A stretch of 64,000 nucleotides of DNA, taken from Lates calcarifer. Lineage: Eukaryota; Chordata; Actinopteri; Centropomidae. Location: the NCBI RefSeq assembly GCF_001640805.2, contig NC_066845.1, forward strand, positions 25,078,171 through 25,142,170. The letters run 5' to 3'. The position numbers and the translations under genes were made by a program. Below the pieces are notes generated by a model that did no database searches, was not told the DNA's origin, and saw only the letters and a list, made by a program, of their open reading frames with translations. Shown here piece after piece: positions 24,566 through 37,774 of the stretch (positions within the stretch are counted from its first letter, which is position 1; every line of letters starts with the position of its first letter).

Positions 24566-24797
24566 TGAACAGAGGGAGAGAGAGAGAAAGACAGTGAGAG
24601 GGAGAGAGAGTGAGAGAGAGATGGAGGGAGGAGGAGGAGGGGGGAGTAATGCTTCAATAGCTTTGTTGGCTGGCTTGGACTCTTCTCTCCACAGCTTCTG
24701 GTGCTCTAACTACAAAGAGAAAGAGACAGAGAGAGAGAGAGAAAGAGGAAAAGACAGAAGAGGAGAAGAAAGAGGGAGGGAGAGAGACAAAGAGAAA
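24566..24797. repeat. purine-rich GA tracts
   Basis: Two purine-rich tracts, about 24566-24645 and 24712-24797, of GA/GGA units with few pyrimidines, separated by ordinary sequence. Confidence 0.85.
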
Positions 24798-27700
24798 CTA
24801 AGTCTGTGTTCAGATCAAGTATCGTTTCCATCCTCTAAGTGTGAACAATGCCCATACTTTGTCACTTCAATGCTCATATACAGGTGGCACAAAAACACAG
24901 ATGCCTCAAAATGTCCCCGACTGTCCCTTTCAAAAATCACGTCAAAGGGATTTTCAGGCTTACTCCTTATTTCTCTAACATATAGAAATGCTCGTTTGGC
25001 CTCCGAGCCTCTGAGCGGACGGGCCTGTGTAAATGTTTGAGCCAAAACAGGCACCGAGTCGCAGTTATCCCTTTTCAACCAAATAGCTGCAGATGCCCAG
25101 AGGCCACAGGAATTAGAAAAGATCTTCATGCACATTCCTGTTTTTAAAACCTGACCAGTACACTAGCAAGGCAATTCAAAGTGCTTTATAAACACCAAGA
25201 CAAGACATAGAAGAAACAAAAGGCAATAACACATCCTGCATACCTACACCACTGTAACAGACTAATATTTAACACCAGTCCAAAGAAAAAAGACTGTCCC
25301 TGCCAACACTTAATGTTTATTCAACACGTGTTGCAAATGGAGCCCAAAGAATAAAAAGTGTTGTTAGTTGTGGCGTTGAAGAGAACCAAACTGCTAGGTA
25401 ATAAAAGTGAGTGTTTTAAACTGTTCGGTGTGCTAGCTAACTAGCCACATAGCCTGCAAATTCGATGTTAGCTGCACGTTTTGCTTCCAGTGGACGTTTG
25501 GACGATAGCTAGAAAGCTAACGAAGGTTGCAGCTAAAAGGCTGTGGCTCTTTTTGTCTTGTGCTTTGGTTGTAACCATCTAACCTTGCTTATTTGGTCTC
25601 TAAATGACTTTGTTCTTAAGCTCTGGTTAGCATATGAGAACCTTAACGGATCAAACGCACACATGTCTCTTCCAAGAAAATGAAATGTGGGTGTGATGGC
25701 TCTCTAAGGGCGTTTTCACACACACGCTGACTGAACCTGAGGCTGGTCGCCCTGAGAATTTGGTACAATTGTTTAAGTGTGAAAGCTGTGGTCACACCTG
25801 GGTGCAGTCCAGAACAATGGTCCTGGGTCCGTCACAGGGTGTTTTTTTTACACCAGATACTAGGTTTGTTTCTTCAGTTGTTTAGGAGCGGGAGTCATTT
25901 CTGCATCATCAAGGTTCTGAAAACATAAAGAATACTAGATATTTTCATTTGAGTTGTTCACTGGTGAACATAAATATCACACATTTTTAGAGTTTTTACC
26001 ATTCGTGTCATAACATAGTAGTAGTATAGCACATCCCCTTCCTGACTGCCACTGTATGGAATTGTTAGATTTCATGTTTAGAGCCAAGATTTACAATGCA
26101 AGAGGTTAGAATATGCCCTGTCTTCAGGGCAGACTGGATGCTATCGGAAAGTAGCGAGACACTTCAGTAGAAGAAAAGAAGTGATAGAACTAGAAGAAAA
26201 ACATTTCTGTTGCTTTCCACCGCTGAAGACAGTACTTGGTGAGTAATGCTGAACTCAAAACATATCTCCTAAACTTTTGCATTAGCAGCTGTTAATGCTA
26301 ATGTTGGCTATGTAGCAATAGCAAAACTCGCAAATAGCTCCTTTAACAGGTAACCATGACAACACCTTAAGAGAAGCTGAGACGTGAAGGCCTGTTGGCC
26401 ACTTCGCTGATGTGTGGTTGATGAAAAACTTGAAAACTTGAACTGGCCGGTGAGGGCTTTGCTCTTATTGTCTCTGCAGATTCACTAATCAAAGGGGTCT
26501 CTCATACAGCTCCTGTTTGTATGGACCATGAGGCTCATAAACACAGCGCTGACTTCGCCTCCTTTTGAAGATTTTCTGTCATGTAAATCCTGTTTGTTTG
26601 TTGCTTTTCAACTCAATTCCCAAGAGCTGAGGACAACCTGGCATCCCATCCAAAGGTGATTATTTTGGGATGTTTTCAAAAGGGACGCTGACACATTTTC
26701 AGTCTGCATCATCAAGACTGTTCAGCTGCCCAACATGACTTCATAATTTGCATCCATCTTCCAAAATGTTTTGATTTTTGCTGCTCTCTGTTCCGGATGA
26801 ACACGGTCAAACAAAGGCCACGCAGGCCAACTTTCCCTTCTGTGGCGTACGTGACTCCAAAAATAAAGCGACAAAAAACATCACCACCAGCTCGGACAGG
26901 GAGTGGGTTCATGTGTCCCAGAAGAGTGAAGAGGAGCGAGCTGAGGGGCCTTTTCCAAACCTGTGCCACCGTCACCACCACCTCCACCCCAGGCAAGCTG
27001 CCAGAGCAGCTCATGGCTCAGAGCTGCACTGAGCTGCCATGGCGAGGCTTAATGTTCCAGGTTCTTCTGCCCTCAGGGCGTCCTCCCATACAGAACCCAA
27101 CACACAAAAACACACTTTGGGGAGAGAGCTCCACGTCTGCCTCTGTCAGGGCAAGGCAGCATCCTCCAAATTCTTCAAATGCTCCATTTGGCTTTGCTCT
27201 CCTTGTCTCACATAACCAGGATAATTCAAACAGAATGAATTCCCCAGTTTAAAAAGTTTGTTAATAAAACTATAATTTGATCCTTTTCAGATGCGATTAG
27301 AGTGTAAATGCATAGCTTAGCTGACTGGAAAAGGTGCTGTTAGGGACGATATTACACGTACATGTCCAGTGACCTCTATTTTCATTTTTATCCTGCAGAC
27401 ACAGAGATATTTGAAATTACTGAGCTCTCAGAATAAAGAACATAAGAACATAATCAGAATTTTAAAAAACTGATATATATGCATTTTTTAAATTCTTACA
27501 GTTAAATTATAAAAGCTTTGTTGCATTGTTGTGACCTGGGATTCCTCTGGTTATTGAAGTTAGCACATTTAAAAGCAAAGAGTGTGAGCAGTGTGATGTA
27601 GAAGAAGAGGAGTCTTTTGTGTTGTGCATACATGATATCTACAAAGTTTCAGTTTCATTCATATCATTTTATTCTTATTATGGATTATTAGAAATTAATT

Positions 27701-30700
27701 TCTTTACTCAAATATTTTACATAATGCCTCAGCACTATTCTATATACAGAACAGATATCAGCTGACAGTCATGTACATTATTTTGTGGCAGCAGTGGAGA
27801 GAATCCCAAAAATCCAAACTAGATCTTTGTACATTTCAGGCCAATATTCCCCATTCAGTAAATAATTACTCTGTGTGCTGCACTGTGCACTGTCTCCACA
27901 TCACACCAGTCCTGTGTAAATAAAGTTTATGTCGCCAGTTTGAATGTTCAACCTCTTTTTGAAAACATTTTGGAAGGGGAGGGGTGAGGGTTGTTTTGAT
28001 GCAGCAAAGAGCAAGAAAAAGAAAAACGTGCAGGATGAAGACGACAATTGATGTGGAATGCCTTGAGGAGGAGCTGTCAGCACCACCAAACCAACCTACC
28101 CCCCCACCCCCTCACCCCCACAGCCCCATTTCCTCCCCTCCGAACCAATGATGGCCCAGGACGGCTGCAGGACCGCCACACAAAACAGCAAATCAAAGCC
28201 AGCAGCAGCAAACGCACAGTGGGGTCCCGACGGGTAGCGGCAGGCGGACGCCGGCAGCGAGCAGAGCAGTGTGTGTGTGTGCGTTGTGTGTGTGAGGCAG
28301 TGGGACACAGCTGCTGAGTGGAGGGCATTCGATCTGTGTGTGGATGTGTGTGTGTGTTTGGGGGTGTGTGGCCCCTCTCAGAGTCCCTGCACAGGGAGAC
28401 CTCTGCGTTCCATAAGTGCATCAAAGTTTGATCTCAAAGAGACAAAAGCACACAGAGACAGAGGAGAGGATGAGAAGTCAGGGCGGTTTTGAGGGTTGGC
28501 TGACAGACCAGAAAAATGGAATAAAAACAAAACTCCTGCAGACTCTGAAGACAGTCGTTCAGGAAGGGAAGGTTTTTGGAAGCTCTCTGGTGACAAATAT
28601 TCAGAAGTTTAATTCAAAAAGTGCCTGTTTCCGAGAGCTAACAAGTTATTTTGACAGTGACATGAAAGAGGCCTCAGCGAGGAGGAGCTCCGTCGTGGAC
28701 GTTGATGAGCAGCGAGTGGAGAATCACCAGTGAAGATGCAGAGGACGCACAGACGTGCAGCGCAGATGCAGCTGCAGTGGAAGTGACACGTTTTCGCCAC
28801 ATTGCGGCTTTGGCTCCGGTCCAAACAGGAACTGCAAAAAATTTCTGTACAATTGGCTGCTAACAAATGAAAAGAATAGTGTTCAGTCATTTTTAGTCCA
28901 TGTGTCTTCAAGACTTTCTCTGCTATTTGTCTAAGATGAACTACCTACAAAGCATTTTTGATAATGATGATTTATAATCGTTATTAATCTGAAGTTTAAA
29001 AAGTCGACATTGCCGCCCAGTAATCTCATAATGTGATGCTGGTTTGTGTTAAACCTCTGTCATGGAGCAATGATCTGTAGTTTACTTTCTGAGCCATTTT
29101 ATTTGAAGCTTAAGTGCCACAAATATGTCATAGCACAGTGTAAAAAGGTTTTTATTTGAGCGTGATGTTTTATATGAATATTTTCTCATGTCTTACATTT
29201 CACTTTATGACTCTGGAGTATTTGAAAGGTCCCAAACCCCCGAGTGAGAGCCAGAATAAAGACCTAACGCACTCCTTTCTTATAAGTTGTTTTAGTGCCA
29301 TATGCCTTGAAGGATTTGAGTGGTGGCATTAATAAAAAAAAAGAAAATAATCCCTCAGGACTTCCAGTGATGCCTCACAGGGAGCTGAAGAGTGGGGGCA
29401 CCACCCTGGGCCTGCCGGCAGTCACCAGGGATTCTTTAACTTCTGACCCTGGTCGACATGGATAACTGTGTCTGACTGTAATCGCTGTGAAGCCCCCCTC
29501 TCCTTCAAGACATTTAAGCCGAGGGAAGGATCCTGGTCTTAATGAGTGACCCCTGGTTTTAACGAAGCACCACCATCGCCCCGGGCACCTTATTCCCCTG
29601 GACATAGTCAGGGGTCACGCACCCGGGGTACATCAACCTCATTCTTGTCACGTCAGGGCCGAGCAGACGGCGGCGTCCTGCACACTTTCTAAATGGGGGA
29701 GATTTCACAGCAGATTTACCTCATAACCACCATCATCTTCCTCTGCTCTCTGGGGAAATCCCCCTAATTCCCACTGTGATCTCCTTTGTCTTTGTTGTTG
29801 CACGTCTGAGCCTGGCACGCATCCCGAGCCACCAGTCCTGCATTTGTCTTATGTGGTTTTGGGGAAATGGGGCGGAGAGCGTGAGGCTTTCTGGAGCAAA
29901 GAATGTGCAACGTGTTACCAGGACGGCTGCCAGCAGAGAGGATGGTTGTAGGACCCTGCTCCGAGTTTTAATTGGTCTCATATTCTTGGCCTCAAGCGTG
30001 CCGAGATTGAAAGAGAGTGTGCAAAAGACAGAAAGGAAGAAAGAAAGACATCAGATTCCTTTCCACTATTTTTGGGGGGTTGGCATGAAGAGTTCAGAAT
30101 TAAACCCAACAGATTATCAGATTAAACAATTACACAATGGAGTCAAATGTCAAAATCAGAGGGGGAGTCAGTCACTTTAAACACGGCAAAAATAAATAAA
30201 TAAATGATCCTGCAAAATAGTTGTAACACTGCAGGCACAATAGGCTTCCTAATTCCATGTGCAAATGAAGCAATCTGCTGTAATTGCAGCAGGGATGGAT
30301 GAGTCCCTGGTTGTTTAACTCCAGAGTTTAGAGCAGGAGGCGGCACTCAGGTGCATCCGCTCAAACTGCCCGAGGAAGCTGGAGCAAAAGACTCTGGGAA
30401 GCAGCTAATGTTTCACTGCTAAGCCAAGTATGTGACCCATTGAAATGTTTGGCCTCGGTTCGAGTCTAAGCTTCTAATGGAGCATCTCACTCTCTTTCTC
30501 TCACACACACACCTCCCCACCCCCTTGTTCTTGAGTGGCGTTTGGTGTTAAGCTAACATGACTTGAGGCTCAGGCACTGCAGCTCAACGTCCGGCTAAAT
30601 ATTGCTGAGATTGGCCTGAGTTTGCTGGTATTGTAAGTGCGCCCATTTAATCCTGCAGCCTTGGACCACACATCCACAGCACTCATTACTGTCACAGCCC

Positions 30701-31643
30701 TTTAATATTAGATTAGTGACCCTTTGGAAATTAGAGGATGACCAGAGAAGGAGGCTGGAGTGACTGCCAGGAGGGATGTGCAGGGGTATTTGCCCACCAT
30801 CCATCCAAACCTCTTATGTTTGCTTTGGGAAAACGGACGCCGTGGCCTGGACTCATGTCATCCTATGTGGCCGGTAATCGCATTAAAAGTTCACACAGTA
30901 GTCTGCGATGAAAAAACTGTGCTGTGCTGTGGCTGTCCTCAAAGGGATCCCATGTGAGGGGAGCTGATGCAGCTCTCTGGTGTACATTACAGGGACATGG
31001 CTCCAGGCTGAGATGGAGCTTGTTAGCTGATGGTCCTATAGATGTTCACAGAGTGATGTAAAGACACTGAGGGTTTAACATACAGCTGCCTGCTGAACTG
31101 AAAATTCATCTGACAGTGTCAAACTTTGAAAATGGGTTCACTCTCTCACAAATGGTTTTTGAACTCCGTTCCAAGAATACTGATGAACAAAAATGTGACT
31201 CCTTTGATACCACAGCAAGCATCAGGACTCCAGAAGTCCAATACAGCTGCATCTCTGGATCTACTCCACATTCACAAATGTACTCTTCACCAATCTGCTC
31301 TGGTTTGGGTTATTCATTTTCACTTCATTTTTTTATAACTGAAGTTATGAGTTAGCTCAGTGTTGAGACTCTCAAGTGACTTAGATTAACATTATATTTA
31401 ACTTTCTGTCAAAATGTACAACTCCAATGCTCAACTTCATTAACAAACAAACAAATTACATCAACACTTTACTTGCCTCTAGCAAGTAGTGGAGTAGTAA
31501 TTCAGTGATTAGCTTTGCTAAGTGGTTAGCATAGCTGCTAACAACTGCTTGTGATAGCTGATACAAAGAACCAATAAAAGAAAATTAAAATTAAAATGCT
31601 ACTGATGGTTAATACAATGCAAGTTTATTCTTAAATGAATTTG
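24798..31643. other. intergenic stretch
   Basis: No gene supported. It includes TAGC-rich sequence at 25.42-25.53 kb and a segment at 25.70-25.85 kb that resembles a dispersed fish repeat. A C-rich run lies at 28.10-28.14 kb, and TG-rich runs at 28.27-28.30 and 28.34-28.37 kb. The open frames near 26.8-27.25 and 28.4-28.7 kb are unrecognised. Confidence 0.6.
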
Positions 31644-32060
31644 ATACTTTGGGAAATATGCTTATTCATTTTCTTTCTTTCACCTTATGTAGCCTATAGC
31701 AAGGAGGTGAGTAGCCTAGCTTAGCACAGCTAGCCTGGCTCTGTTCAAAGTTCAACATTACATCCACCAACAAGGCTAAGGCTCAGTGATTAACACATTA
31801 TTTCCTGTTTGTTTAACTGACACACAAACAGAAATGTAAAATCACAGGAGGTTATGTGCCGTAACTATGTCTTAGCAAATAACAGCTAGGCTAACCAGGT
31901 AGCTGTTTCCCCTGGCTTCCAGTCTCTATGATAAGCTAAGCTAAGCTAATCACCTCCTGGGTCTAGCTTTTACTTAACCTACTGTCATGAGAGTGTTATC
32001 AATTTGTTCAACTTAATTCTTGGAAAGAATGCTAATCACCATATTTCCCAAAGCGTCTGG
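31644..32060. mobile_element. MITE-like non-autonomous DNA transposon, degraded
   Basis: About 417 bases with terminal inverted repeats. The left end (31648-31680) has ctttgggaaatatgcttattca, and the right end reversed (near 32031-32056) has ctttgggaaatatggtgattag. Inside are cacagctagcctggctctg, gttatgtgccg and the pentamer run gctaagctaagctaa. I recognise this as a widespread teleost repeat, but cannot name the superfamily. No transposase is present. Confidence 0.75.
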
Positions 32061-33394
32061 TCGATTTGACACTTGGGTCCATTGAACATCATCTTCCCAG
32101 CTCTGGCTTAACTGCCATTATATTTGTCAATCTGGTCAGAAACCCTTTTAACCCTTGTTTAACTTTTGGGCTGATATTCTGGTGACATATTTTGTGACAT
32201 TGATGAAATACCTTGCTGTTTGTAAACTGCATAGGCTCAGGATAAACACATGAGAAAGAACTTTTACAACAGCAAGAATTATGCAGAGAAAAAACAATAA
32301 ACTGTGAAATCTGTTTCAGACAGAGCGGAGTGGTTCCCTGATGACAAAGACAACCCGAGGCGAATTCCAGAGAGGAAGAACAATTTCATGTCACTGCTTC
32401 TAAAATAAAACAAAAAGCTCCCAAAGAAACAAACAAGTTGATTCCCATCACGCTGCCTCCTGCTGAACTAAAAACTCTGGGTGAGGGAAGGTACAGTTTG
32501 TCGTTGTGTTTTCTGTTTGTTTTGCTGCTTTCTAGGTTACAAGACCTGACACTGGACAAATCTTTGTGCTCGCTATCCTCCAAACAATAAGTTCCCTTAA
32601 CCACGGCTGAATTCACTTAAGCTGCCTGGCCAGGCGTGATTACTCATGAATGTTCTGATACTTCTACAATACCTAACATGTGTTTTCTCTCACTCAGGCT
32701 TGGCGAGGAGGGAATGTGCTGAGGTTATTGATTACACTTCTGAGAACTGCAGGGAGCAGAGATTCACTTGTGCCTCAGCCAGTGTATCTTAGCTCATATG
32801 AGTAGTGACTCTGCTAATCAACACTGTCAGTTTGTCACAGCAGGGGAATTTTCTGTCAAATTTTGGCCAGTTTTACTCTCAATTCTTGGCTCGGATGTCA
32901 TCGAAAACAGAGGCACAAATGGATATTTCCGTTCAAAACTGTAAGTTTCCAACACATTGATCATTTAGAATCAGTTCCATCACTTCATGACCCATATGAC
33001 TTTGTCCCAGCCAGGTGAAGTCTTTACCACAGACAGATTTTAGAGGCCCACAAAGTCACACTGTGCATACAAAGTCAATGGAAAGACGTGATTGGATATG
33101 ACTTTCCCCACGGTGGCACAAATTTACTGGAAAACACTTCAATGTGAAAAATGTCTCAATCTGCTTCATAAACATACAAACCAAGAGGAAAACAAAGAGA
33201 GACTGGAGGGAAATAACAGAAAGAAGTTTCTGATGAGGCAACTCCATGACAACAGAGCCACCTCCATCCACTGAGGAAGGCTGTGTGATACAATGGAAAG
33301 CTCCAGGAGAGCTGCTAAATGAAACGTGGAGAGATAGATTTGTCAAGGCTCCTCTGTGCTGGTTTTCCTCTGTGGTAGGTCTTCTTTCACTGTT
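32061..33394. other. intergenic stretch
   Basis: No gene or named repeat recognised. Confidence 0.65.
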
Positions 33395-33440
33395 GGCTCG
33401 ATGGTGTAGGGGTATGATTCTCGCTTAGGGTGCGAGAGGG
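33395..33440 (+). pseudogene. tRNA-Pro(AGG) pseudogene, 5' two-thirds only
   Basis: The first 46 bases match a eukaryotic tRNA-Pro with about two differences: acceptor 5' strand ggctcga, D-arm, and anticodon arm tctcgc-ttagggt-gcgaga with anticodon AGG. After position 33440 the T-arm and the 3' acceptor strand are missing or unrecognisable, so no complete cloverleaf or B box can form. It is therefore called a pseudogene. Confidence 0.8.
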
Positions 33441-36400
33441 TTTCCCACTGTACTGAAGCTTTAGTGTTGTCCCTCACTCACAGCTTAATTACAAAGCCTT
33501 ATCAGCTGAGAGCTAACATGTAAATGTGAATCAGCTTTTTAAAAATTCAGATTAAAACTCAGGTCTAGATTTGACAGAAGACACACACGGTCTGTTTTTT
33601 AACCTCGGCACCAGTCGTCAAGGTTAAGGAAACCATCCTCTTCACCTCATCTCCAACTCTGCTCTAAGTTTCATTTCCTTCTTCTGTCCTCTCCAGCTAT
33701 CACTCAGTTTCGGGCGGAGGCCTTTTTAGCCCTCATGGCCGTGTTGCTAATCTCTGGCGACACGGTGCTAGCTCCCTCCGCTGCTGCGTTGTGGAAACTT
33801 GAGCAGGAAAAGGCGGCGGGGAAGCAGAGTTGATGGGGACTTGGCGGTCTGCTGGCGACGAGGGTGAAGCACGGTACTGAAAATGGCAGCTGTCAAGAGA
33901 TGTGACGGTGAGGGGGAGCAGGCGAGGTCCAACCCCTCCCCACCACCACCAACCCACCAACCCACTGCCGCTCCGGTCTGTCTGAGGACTTTGTCACATG
34001 TGTTAGATACTTCTGGTCGTCAAAGTAAATGCAGAGCGGCAAGCTTGTCAAGTTGAGTGAGGAGGTATGTCCGTGCGTGAACTCAAGTGTGACTGCTTAG
34101 GTAAATCCATTAAAGCGCTGAGAACAGGGGGGATTGTTTACTCTGATTCAGCCAAAGCTGGGGGAGCAGATGATATGTATATCTCATCACATTTAACATC
34201 ACACTTTATTTACGGATTCTGGAGACTTGTCCAGAATACAAATAGATATGTATCAGTAACATCCACTTTGAGAGGGCAGACTGTGCCAAAGTTGCACTTT
34301 TCAAACAGCCGCTGTATGAAGGAAGTAGTTTGTTAGCTGATCTGTGTCCATCTTAAAGAATGATGGAATGTTAGAAGCTACAAAAAGTGGAAGGTAATCA
34401 ACATGTAACACTGACTACACAGCAACAGGAAACATGCAAAGCACTTATTCCTTGCTAACAACACAGTCTCACCATTATGTCCAATAAGTAAAATAAGCAG
34501 CAGTTTCAGGGCTTTCAGTTGCATTACACAATCCTCCTCAGCTGCTGGAGGTCAGATTTCCATTCTTCAGAGACCTTTGAGGGCCTCGTGTTTGTGTTGG
34601 CTTTAAAAGTAAAAATACTTTTTCCAGAGTTCATGCCTGCATGTTCTGTTAAACTTTATTTAAATCAAAGAAATTAAGAAGATTCTAAGACATAGGGTTT
34701 TGAAATTGGACTAAAAAGTGAATGAATGACTGTTTTTTTTCTAGGATTTCAGTGTGGATGTGGCTCTGCATTGGAATACACATAGTGACAGGAAATAACG
34801 GGATAAATGTGGCAGATTTCTTTTATATACAAGTGTAGGAGGTCATGGGAAAAATATTCTGAAACTCTTGGATCAGCACCATTATCATCATTTGACCATT
34901 CGCTCCATGGCAAATGGTCTCACATCCAGTTAATCTGACAAAAACTGTGCTATTCTTCTGTCCTGCTGCCAAACAGATGAATGAACTGAAAGTCTAATCT
35001 TTTTTCTAAGATGTAAACACAGATGAAAAGAGGTTAAACCAGAGCGCTAAAGATAATTATCTGCCCACAGATGTGTACGGTCACTGAGAGGTTACACATG
35101 ATCATAAGGCCTGCAGTATATCCATACTTATCCATGCATGGGATCCTTACTGTACATACATTTAACTAGTGTAAAAGTTTAATGCAACCGTTTATACAAC
35201 ATGCCGTGCTGTGATGCATTCATTGGAGCACCTGTCCTCCTGAGAGGTCACGTGAGGTCAAACCCTCTCCCGAGCCACGAGAAAACAACAATGTGCCAGC
35301 AAGTTTTCTTCTAACGCTGGAAAAGTGCAAAGACTCTCATGACAGGCTGGAGAAAACATCGGCAAGATGAACTGTGAACACGGCAATTGTTCTTCGCTAT
35401 CTTGCTCCAAGCGCCCGGGGCAGTTTGAACCGGGGCTGGTGGAACGAGGCGGGGCGGGGGCGGCATTGTGGGTTGCACTGGAGGTGACGAGGTTGGACGG
35501 ATTATTTGCTGCCAACTTAAGCGACAGCAAGGCCTGTAGACTTCCCTCTTCTTCTTTAAAAAGTGTTTTTACCCCGGGGGGACAGGGCGCTGTGGGACAA
35601 TCATTAAGCTGTAAAGGGATGGCCCTCACCAATCAGCCCCCGTCAGTGTTCAGCAGCGCCGCAGCCTGACATGTGAAGCAACAGCTACTCGAAAGCCTCG
35701 TCCACTTTGGTTTCACATCAGCGGCTGCGCTCTTGCTGTTCATTCTCTTTGTCTTTATTTGTTCCACTCACTGTTTCTCTGCCTCTTATGTACTCATTCA
35801 GTCGAACACACTCTCAGATATTTGTAAAGTCACCTAACCCCGATTTTCCATTGACAACTTTGCCTGAACTCACACAGCAAAATTTCAACTCTCAATCCTC
35901 TCAATTTGTAACATGAACCTTAAATTGAATTATATTTTTGAATCTAAAACTAAAGAAGTTGTCTTCTAGCGACAAAACACCACTGACATATCTGGACTAC
36001 ACACCAGCTGGTGAGATTTCAGGAATTCACTATTGATTTTCCAATCTCTACTCTCAAGATTACAGATGTGCAGATCTTGTCAGGGGAGGCACGAGAACAC
36101 TGATATCAGAGGAAACTGGGTCTGACAGGATTGTTGCAATTGCACCTGTTTACCAATAGAGGTTGATAAAGGTCACAGCTTACTTAAGGCTTCTTAAATT
36201 CATTTTCCAGTGACCTCATTCTTCTGTTTTTTTATTTTTCCTGAGGATTTGCAGACATGAAGCCAAAGACTACACACTAATAAACAGGTGACCACCATGA
36301 CCCATTTTCTATAAAAGAAAGAGGAAGTCAAAAGTTCAGGAACCATAAAATTGAGGAACTAGAGTCTTCCTGAGAATATTTTGTGCTTATGTTCTCACCG

Positions 36401-37760
36401 CATCTTAAGAGGTGTGACGTGGATGTAGAGGTGCAGGTATTGTCATCATTGTGGTCTTTATTGGCGTTAATGAGTCTGTCCGTTTTTTGGAATTTCTTAT
36501 GAACGTCTGGACCTGCTGACTGCTGAATGTGAGAACGAGGAATTTCTCCGACTTCTATTGATGTGCATCCAGTAAAATCCCTGAGTTCTTGAAAATCAAC
36601 TCTTTGGTTTTTTATTCTGCATAAGCTTGTCTGTGACACAGCACAACGCAACGTCCTGAGGAAATGTAGGGAGAGCGTGTGTCAACACATGCAGTACATG
36701 AGTTTCTGAGCAATATCCTCATCCTCTGTAAAAGCAGTTTACTTTGGCACTTTTCTGTTCACAGTCGACATTCAGGGGAGCTGCTGTGATTCTAACTTGA
36801 CATGTTTATGGAGGAGGAACCCTCCCTTTGAGGGATATTAGCGGAATGAGATGATTATCGTGGATAAAACCTTCCTTTAAAAGACTTAGTCATTTTTACC
36901 ATGTCGCACAGACTCTCCACCAACAGCTAATGGTTACATCTGGCTCTGTTCTTAAAGCAAGCTCTTCTCTCTGTGATGAGAAGATGCAGTGAGATGTTAC
37001 CAGGGTTTATTTTCTCAGACCTGAACCATGAGTTTCACAGCCCTGTACCTGGAAGTTCACAGGATCAGTCTTTGCAGTAATAAGCAGTGTGTCAATCAAC
37101 GATCATACATTATGAAATGTCCTTGAGCAAGACTCTGAACTCCCAGCTTACACACTCATGCAAGGAGTCTCGACGAAATACTCCCCCCCCTCCAAAAAAA
37201 AATAAAAATAAATAATGTAATGCAGTGATGAAATTCAGTGACTTCTCTGGAGACGAGCATGCCTCAGGACGCCGCAATGACCTGATGTTTGCACAGGCGG
37301 CCAGTCAGTGGAAAAAAATAAAAAAGGTGGTGAGAGAGAAACACTGCTGACACTCATCCGCAGTGCTCTGGACAGGAAGGTGAGCAAACAATCACCAGGA
37401 GCAGGTGCCTTTTGATGGACAAAGCTGCCAGCGCGAAGCCTGCATGTCAGCCAAGTAAATAAAACACCGAGAGGAGGGGAGGAGAGAGGGGGAGGGAGGG
37501 GGGAGGCAAGTGGGAGTATGAGACAGAGGAATGAGATGGATGCAAACTGATGGTTGTGTTTTTACAGACCGGCGGCGGTGTCTGAACCGAGAGGAAGCAG
37601 GTATTCACTGTTTGTCAGGTTTGAGGAAAGCACAACCCTGAAGGTTGTTTGTGTAAGCAGCTTATTATGAGCCAGAGTTAGGCTTTACTGTTAAACGTCC
37701 TGAAAGATAGCATCATGTCTTTTCAGCAAGCGGCCCAAAACAACATTAAAGTTCAGGGCG
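33441..37760. other. intergenic stretch
   Basis: No gene supported. A GC-rich patch with GC boxes lies at 35.40-35.64 kb. A fragment of a dispersed repeat (ccttgagcaagactctgaac) lies near 37.12 kb. Purine-rich runs occur at 37.47-37.51 kb. Confidence 0.6.
35445..35464 (+). promoter_or_regulatory. GC-box cluster
   Basis: gaggcggggcgggggcggc contains overlapping GGGCGG-type Sp/KLF boxes inside a local GC-rich patch of about 240 bases. Isolated from any recognised gene. Confidence 0.3.
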
Positions 37761-37774
37761 GCGCCCTCTAGTGG
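37761..37774 (-). promoter_or_regulatory. CTCF-like motif, strong
   Basis: GCGCCCTCTAGTGG is CCACTAGAGGGCGC on the minus strand, a very good fit to the CTCF core. It points left, toward prdm8. Confidence 0.5.

Noticed and set aside
26797..27252. 151-codon plus-strand frame
   Set aside because: No recognised domain and no exon signals; overlapping frames on both strands suggest chance in a less AT-rich stretch.
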